NCBI RefSeq assembly: GCF_017968845.1
Contig: NZ_CP072876.1
Span: forward strand, 868,001-932,000
DNA from: Microbacterium sp. NIBRBAC000506063
GTDB lineage: Bacteria > Actinomycetota > Actinomycetes > Actinomycetales > Microbacteriaceae
Direction: 5' to 3'
Length of the DNA: 64,000 bases
The position numbers and the translations under genes are program-made. The notes under the pieces were generated by a model. That model was not told the origin of the DNA and searched no databases. It saw only the letters and a program-made list of their open reading frames with translations. How positions within the stretch are numbered: the first letter of the stretch is position 1; each line of letters starts with the position of its first letter. Below, one piece after another: positions 59,595-64,000 of the stretch.

Positions 59595-60941
59595 TTATCG
59601 CTTCGATACCTGCCGCGCCGACCGGGTCACCGTGAACTTCGGGGTGCGATGCAACTGCTCGGTGGGGCCCCCGAGCGCTCCAGCTGCGGACGGTAGCGCA
59701 GCGAGGAGTTCCACACCGCGTAGAGTTCGCCGCCAGGACGCAGCAGCCGCGCGGCTGCCTCGAACAGGCGGGTCGCCGCACCCGTGTGCACGCTCGTGCC
59801 CAGGTGGAAGGGCGGATTCAGCAGGACGATGTCGGCCTCGCCGGGCGGCAGCTCGGAGCCGGCGTCGTCGTGAGCGACCTCGACGCGGTCCGCCAGACCG
59901 TTCGCGGGCATCGTCGCCCGCGCCGAGCGCACCGCGGCGGCCGAGCGATCGGTCGCGATCACGCGGGCGGTCGGATGCCGCAGCGCGAACCACGCCGCGA
60001 GGGCGCCGGTGCCGCATCCGAGGTCGACCACCGTCTTCACGGCGACCTCCCCCGATCGCCCCGCGAGGACGCCGACGGCGACCGAGACGAGACGTGATGC
60101 GGTTCATGGGGAGAGTCGCCGCGTTTCGTCTCGCTGCGCTCGCTCAACGACCGGAGGCTTTCCGTTTCGCGACTGAGCGCCTCCAGCAGCACGCGCGTGC
60201 CGATGTCGAGTCGCGCGCCGGCGAAGGCGGCGCCGTGAGCGGCGAGCGTCAGCGGTCCGAGCCCCGGAGCGTCGACCGTGTCGAAGACCGGGAACGGCGG
60301 CTCCTCGGGCACCGGCAGCACCTCCGTCGCCACGAGCAGCCGCGACTTCTGCTCCGCCCGCTGCGGCTGCACGGTGCCGAAGTGTCGTCCGAGCACCTCG
60401 TTCTGCGCGAGGGTCATGTGCTTGACGCGACCGCCGGCGATGAGGGTGACGTCCGGCGCGGCCCAGCGGGCGACGGCATCCGCGATCTCCTCGAGCTCGG
60501 CGAGCGCCTTCGGCAGCTGCAGCAGCACGAGTCGCGCGCCCCGCAGCAGCGAGGCGTCCAGCTCGCACGGCATGAAGGCTGCTCGTAACGGCGGATCGAT
60601 GGACGCAGGATCGGCGTGTTGCGCCCCGGCACGCCGATCACGCGCGCTCTCGTCCGCGATCTCGCACATGCCAAGGGCCCCGGCATTGCGCTCGAGCGCC
60701 CGGCGTCCGGTCGCGAGGTCCTGGTGGACCCGGATGCCGGAGAGCCCCGCATCCACGAGTCGGAGCGTGATCGCGCCGTACTCGTCGCCGATCACGGCGA
60801 CCTCCTCGCCGGTGAGGCCCCGCTCCGCGGCGAGCGCGAGGGCCTGGTCGGTGAGGAGCCGGTCGGTCGCATCGTGGGCGAAGAGGTTCGGCGCCTCGAC
60901 GTCGGGGCGCGGCGCAGCCTCTCCCAGGGGAACTCGGTCAC
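59595..60941 (-). CDS. Two-domain class I methyltransferase (RsmC/RlmG-like), frameshifted
   Basis: About 449 aa. The N-terminal degenerate domain (VIGDEYGAITLRLV, VLLQLPKALAELEEIA, LIAGGRVKHMT) and the C-terminal catalytic domain with SAM motif VVDLGCGTGALAAWFAL and NPPF (VLLNPPFHLG) match rRNA guanine-N2 methyltransferases RsmC/RlmG. A repeat element (60121-60154) encodes part of the linker. Frameshifts near 60925, 60055 and 59667. GTG 60941 follows TAGGGT (60954-60949) with seven bases between, so it is probably leaderless. Confidence 0.82.
60121..60154. repeat. GGTCGTTGAGCGAG repeat inside the methyltransferase gene
   Basis: GCGTTTCGTCTCGCTGCG followed by CTCGCTCAACGACCGG; the minus strand reads RSLSERSETKRG in frame. 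It is the same unit as the intergenic inverted repeat at 23111-23216. Confidence 0.65.
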
Positions 60942-60959
60942 GCAGGTCACCCTATCCCC

Positions 60960-61082
60960 GCCGGTCTCACTTGTTGCGACATCCGACCCCGCCTACCCGC
61001 ACCTTCTGAGACCGGCAGGATGGGCCGGTCTCAGTTGTTGCGGGTTCACCCTCACAAAAGTCGCAACAAATGAGACCGGCAG
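60960..61082. repeat. Compound palindrome with four GGTCTCA units
   Basis: GGTCTCA at 60963 and 61027, TGAGACC at 61007 and 61071; like-oriented copies are 64 nt apart. TGTTGCG or its complement accompanies three of them. It lies between the divergent methyltransferase and gntR promoters. Confidence 0.6.
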
Positions 61083-61131
61083 GGGTCGGTAGTGCCTGGT
61101 ACTGGTCGAGAGGAGCGGAATGGTGATGCGG

Positions 61132-61176
61132 TTGACAGGCACGAGGTTATGTGGTTAGTTAGTCGAGTAACTAACC
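61132..61176 (+). promoter_or_regulatory. gntR promoter with GGTTAGTTA palindrome
   Basis: TTGACA (61132-61137) is followed after 17-18 nt by a TTAGTT/TAGTTA -10. GGTTAGTTA (61153-61161) and TAACTAACC (61168-61176) form a perfect palindrome over the -10 and start point, fitting autorepression by the YtrA-type protein. Confidence 0.7.
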
Positions 61177-61195
61177 CACAAACCCGGGAGGCGAC

Positions 61196-61564
61196 GTGAT
61201 CGAAGAGGGCAAGCCGCTGTTCCTCCAGATCGCCGAGGCGATCGAGGACTCGATCCTCGACGGATCCCTCGCCGAGGAGGGCCAGGCGCCCTCGACCAAC
61301 GAGCTCGCCGCCTTCTACCACATCAACCCCGCCACCGCCGCCAAAGGAGTGAACATGCTCACCGACAAGGGAGTGCTCCACAAGCGCCGCGGCATCGGCA
61401 TGTTCGTCTCCGCCGGTGCCCGCGACCTCCTGCTGACCGAGCGCCGCACGGCCTTCGCCGAGCGCTACCTCGACCCGCTGCTGGCCGAGGCGCGCACGCT
61501 CGGACTCGACGCCGCCGACCTCGCCGCGCTCCTGAAAGAGCGCGCCGCGGCATCCGACCACTGA
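61196..61564 (+). CDS. GntR family regulator, YtrA type
   Basis: 122 aa. Winged helix at the N-terminus ([45 protein letters not shown]) and a short helical C-terminus, as in the YtrA subfamily that controls its own ABC operon. GGGAGG precedes GTG 61196. The frame is intact. Confidence 0.88.
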   Translation: MIEEGKPLFLQIAEAIEDSILDGSLAEEGQAPSTNELAAFYHINPATAAKGVNMLTDKGVLHKRRGIGMFVSAGARDLLLTERRTAFAERYLDPLLAEARTLGLDAADLAALLKERAAASDH

Positions 61565-61596
61565 CCACACGACCACCCCGAACGAAGGGAACAACC

Positions 61597-62491
61597 ATGA
61601 CCGCCGTGATCGAGGTGACCGACCTCACCAAGCGCTACAAGGACACCGCTGCGCTCGATGGCGTCAGCCTCTCGCTCGAGCCCGGGAAGATCTACGGCCT
61701 GCTCGGCCGCAACGGGGCCGGCAAGACCACCCTCATGTCGATCCTCACCGCGCAGAACTTCGCCACCAGCGGCACCGCGCACATCTTCGGGCAGAACCCT
61801 ACGAGAACGAGCGCGTCCTCTCGCGCATGTGCTTCGTGCGGGAGAGCCAGAAGTACCCCGACGACGCCAAGCCCGGCCACGCCTTCCGGGTCGCCCGGAT
61901 GTTCTTCCCGAACTGGAACGAAGAGCTCGCCCAGCAGCTCATCGCGGACTTCCAGCTCCCCATGAAGCAGACGATCAAGAAGCTCTCCCGCGGCCAGCTC
62001 TCGGCCGTCGGCGTGATCATCGGCCTCGCGAGCCGTGCCGAGATCACCTTCTTCGACGAGCCGTACCTGGGCCTGGACGCCGTCGCGCGCCAGATCTTCT
62101 ACGACCGCCTCATCGAGGACTACGCGGAGCACCCGCGCACGATCATCCTGTCGAGTCACCTGATCGACGAGGTCGCCAACCTCATCGAGCACGTCATCGT
62201 CATCGATCAGGGCAAGATCCTCCTCAACGAGGAGACCGATGCCGTGCGCGACCGCGCCGTCACGGTCGTCGGCGACGCCGCCAAGGTCGACGCCTGGCGG
62301 CGGGCCGCGAGGTCATCCACCGCGAGGCGCTGGGCCGTGTGGCATCCGTCACCGTGCTCGGCACCCTCACCCACGACGAACGGCAGGAGCTGGCGGCATC
62401 CGACCTCGACGTCGCGCCTGTCTCGCTGCAGCAGCTCGTCGTCCGACTCACCCTCCGCAACGGAGACGCCCAGAAGGAGGAGAACCGATGA
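61597..62491 (+). CDS. ABC transporter ATPase of the YtrA-type operon, frameshifted
   Basis: About 298 aa. Walker [29 protein letters not shown] after the Q-loop, signature [16 protein letters not shown], Walker [14 protein letters not shown]-loop LSSHLID. Two lost bases near 61800 and 62305. The family exports peptides or cell-wall-active compounds; in some Gram-positives it answers antibiotic stress (known), substrate here unknown. Confidence 0.85.
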
Positions 62492-63194
62492 ACCGCATCC
62501 TCGCCACCGCCCGCATGCAGCTGGTCAACACGCAGACCTACGTCTGGGTGCCCATCCTGGTGGTCACCGGCGCCTTCGTGATCAACTGGCTGATCTTCGC
62601 GATCATCGCCGGCGCCGTCGGCGGCATCCCCGATCAGGACGAGACCTTCACCGGCGCCTCGCAGGCCCCGCTGTGGTACTTCCTGGTGATCGGCATCCAG
62701 AGTCTCACGCTGACCTTCCCCTTCTCCCAGGCGATGAGCATCTCGCGCCGCACCTTCTTCCTCGGCACGGCGCTCATCACCGCCGGCGCCGGCGCCGTGC
62801 TGGCCACCGTGTACACGCTGCTGCGCTTCCCCGAGCTGGCCACGAACGGGTGGGCGTGGGCGCCTACATGTTCAACGTCCGCTGGGTCACCGACGGCCCC
62901 TGGTACGAGGGCTGGCTGTTCTTCTTCGCGATGACGCTGCTGTTCTTCGTCATCGGCTTCTGGACGGCGACCATCTACAAGCGCTTCGGCACGGTCGTGA
63001 TCACCATCGTGATCACGGGTCTGGCCCTCCTGGTGATCGGCCTCATCGCCCTCATCACCTGGCAGAAGTGGTGGATGAACGTCGGCCTGTGGCTCGACAC
63101 CATCACGCCGCTGTCCACCTCGCTGTGGGTGCTGCTCGCGACCGTCGTGCTGGGCGTCTCGTCGTACTTCACGCTGCGCCGCGCAGTGCCGTAG
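62488..63194 (+). CDS. ABC-type membrane subunit of the YtrA-type operon, frameshifted
   Basis: About 235 aa with six hydrophobic helices (first at TYVWVPILVVTGAFVINWLIFAII). One G lost near 62850 splits it. ATG overlaps the ATPase stop (ATGA). No family name beyond ABC-2-like permease can be given. Confidence 0.82.
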
Positions 63195-63210
63195 ACCATC
63201 CGATCCGCAC

Positions 63211-63263
63211 AACGGCGCGGGTCCCGCAGAGAATCTCAGGATTCCTGCGGGACCCGCGCCGTT
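63211..63263 (+). terminator. Long GC hairpin after the ABC operon
   Basis: Perfect 19-bp arms: AACGGCGCGGGTCCCGCAG (63211-63229) and its complement (63245-63263), loop of 15 nt. GCGGGTCCCGC within each arm is itself a palindrome. No U-tract. Confidence 0.6.
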
Positions 63264-63376
63264 CTCCGTGCAGCGACACTTTGCCCGACCCCGAGTCCGT
63301 CGTCCTGCACGAGGAGGACGGATGTATCACGCACACTCTTGCCCTGCTCCTGATGGATGTGATCACAATGGGCATC

Positions 63377-63969
63377 ATGAGCGAAGCCGCGACCGACGGT
63401 GCCGCGCGCTGGGAGCGTGCGGCGGAGCACTTCAGCGCGTGGCGCGAGGGACGCAACTCGGCGATGGACGAGCTCGTCCGCCTGATGACCCCCGTGCTCT
63501 GGCATGTGGTGCGCGCCTACGGGCTCGACCGCACCCTGGCCGAGGACGTGGTGCAGTCGACCTGGCTGATCCTCGTGCGCCGGCACGAGACGATCACGGA
63601 GCCCCGCGCGATCTCCGGATGGCTCACCACCACGGCGCGCCGCGAGGCCTGGCGGGTCGCCAAGGGTCACAGTCGCATGACGGCGATCGAGGACGAGCAT
63701 CTCGAACCACTGCTGCCGACCGAGGAGTCGGCCGAGGAGAGGGCGGCCACGAGCGACGAGCGGAGCCGCCTGTGGGCGCGGTGCAGACCCTGTCCGAACG
63801 CTGCCGGCGCCTCCTGCGCATCATCGCCTTCGAGGATCGTCCCGACTACGCCCGGATCGCGGCGGATCTGTCCATGCCGATCGGCAGCATCGGGCCGACC
63901 CGACAGCGCTGCCTCGCCAAGCTCCGCACGACGCTCGCCGCGACCGGATTCTCCGCGGGAGGTGCGTGA
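63377..63969 (+). CDS. ECF sigma factor, frameshifted
   Basis: About 197 aa. Region 2 in AMDELVRLMTPVLWHVVRAYG and LAEDVVQSTWLILVRRHETI; region 4 in LSERCRRLLRIIAFEDRPDYARIAADLSMPIGSIGPTRQRCLAKL. One base lost near 63776 separates the two. ATG 63377 is chosen; 63368 and 63353 are in-frame alternatives. CACAAT (63365-63370) may be a -10 for a leaderless message. A partner gene overlaps by TGATG. Confidence 0.85.
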
Positions 63970-64000
63970 TGGACGTGCCCTCCGACGACGCCGCCCTCTT
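63969..64000 (+). CDS. Start of the gene after the ECF sigma factor
   Basis: Ten codons only (MDVPSDDAAL) before the window ends. The TGATG overlap means it is co-translated with the sigma gene, so an anti-sigma or membrane regulator would be a natural guess, but nothing in the visible part shows it. Confidence 0.5.
   Translation, partial: MDVPSDDAAL

Overview
The window is high-GC actinobacterial DNA, most likely from Microbacterium or a close Microbacteriaceae relative (inference). The reasons are the very GC-rich third codon positions, frequent GTG starts, the octamer GGATGCCG/CGGCATCC scattered on both strands, LacI/ROK sugar regulation, an HspR-type HAIR operator before clpB, and the mixture of gene families. 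No rRNA, tRNA or CRISPR array was seen.

Sequence quality shapes how every entry should be read. More than half of the protein genes change frame once or several times. Wherever I could reconstruct the expected reading, the cause was loss of a G or C, usually in a G/C run. Housekeeping genes are hit as often as accessory ones, so I treat these as probable base-calling errors and give each gene its full span, with frameshift positions noted.

Layout: 1-310 start of a sugar-transport operon (minus strand) with CelR/CebR-like operators. 340-1899 apt, purS, purQ. 2000-8392 a DUF1761 protein, a GH13 glucosidase with its LacI regulator, and a GH38 alpha-mannosidase. 8489-11143 an M20 amidohydrolase and a MATE exporter. 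11561-13431 an ECF sigma factor fused to a zinc-binding anti-sigma-like segment, a membrane helix and an outside domain. 13557-17977 an RNA methyltransferase, a DtxR/MntR-type regulator, a ROK kinase, the tail of a lost sugar permease, a LacI regulator and pyrE. 18059-25228 a PEBP protein, an AbrB/PIN toxin-antitoxin pair, xthA, a NarL-type two-component system between two FMN reductases, and a BenE-type transporter. 25384-30730 arfB, a two-gene ABC exporter, a transsulfuration-type PLP enzyme with a divergent Lrp regulator, and a Phd/PIN pair. 30909-33919 pntAB. 34136-40086 a minus-strand operon tctCBA-iclR-eda-aldo/keto reductase-UPF0303. 40396-47457 a peptide ABC operon with a cytoplasmic M14 carboxypeptidase and a GbsR/MarR regulator. 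47476-52970 ArsR/MFS and TetR/esterase/MHS transporter modules. 52983-53654 VapBC. 53723-55942 a ClpB without an N-domain. 56108-59335 proVWX. 59595-60941 a two-domain methyltransferase. 61196-63194 a YtrA-type GntR/ABC operon. 63377-64000 a second ECF sigma factor and the start of its partner gene.

The most unusual structure lies between genes. All six convergent gene pairs separated by 100 bp or more contain a long imperfect inverted repeat, and several co-directional gaps do too. In five of these elements a short motif occurs four times, two direct and two inverted, with 18-19 nt between copies in each arm. Other repeat families sit in frame inside interdomain linkers of pntA, clpB and the methyltransferase. 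At least ten genes show a TAnnnT box 6-7 nt before the start codon with no spaced Shine-Dalgarno, which points to widespread leaderless transcription.
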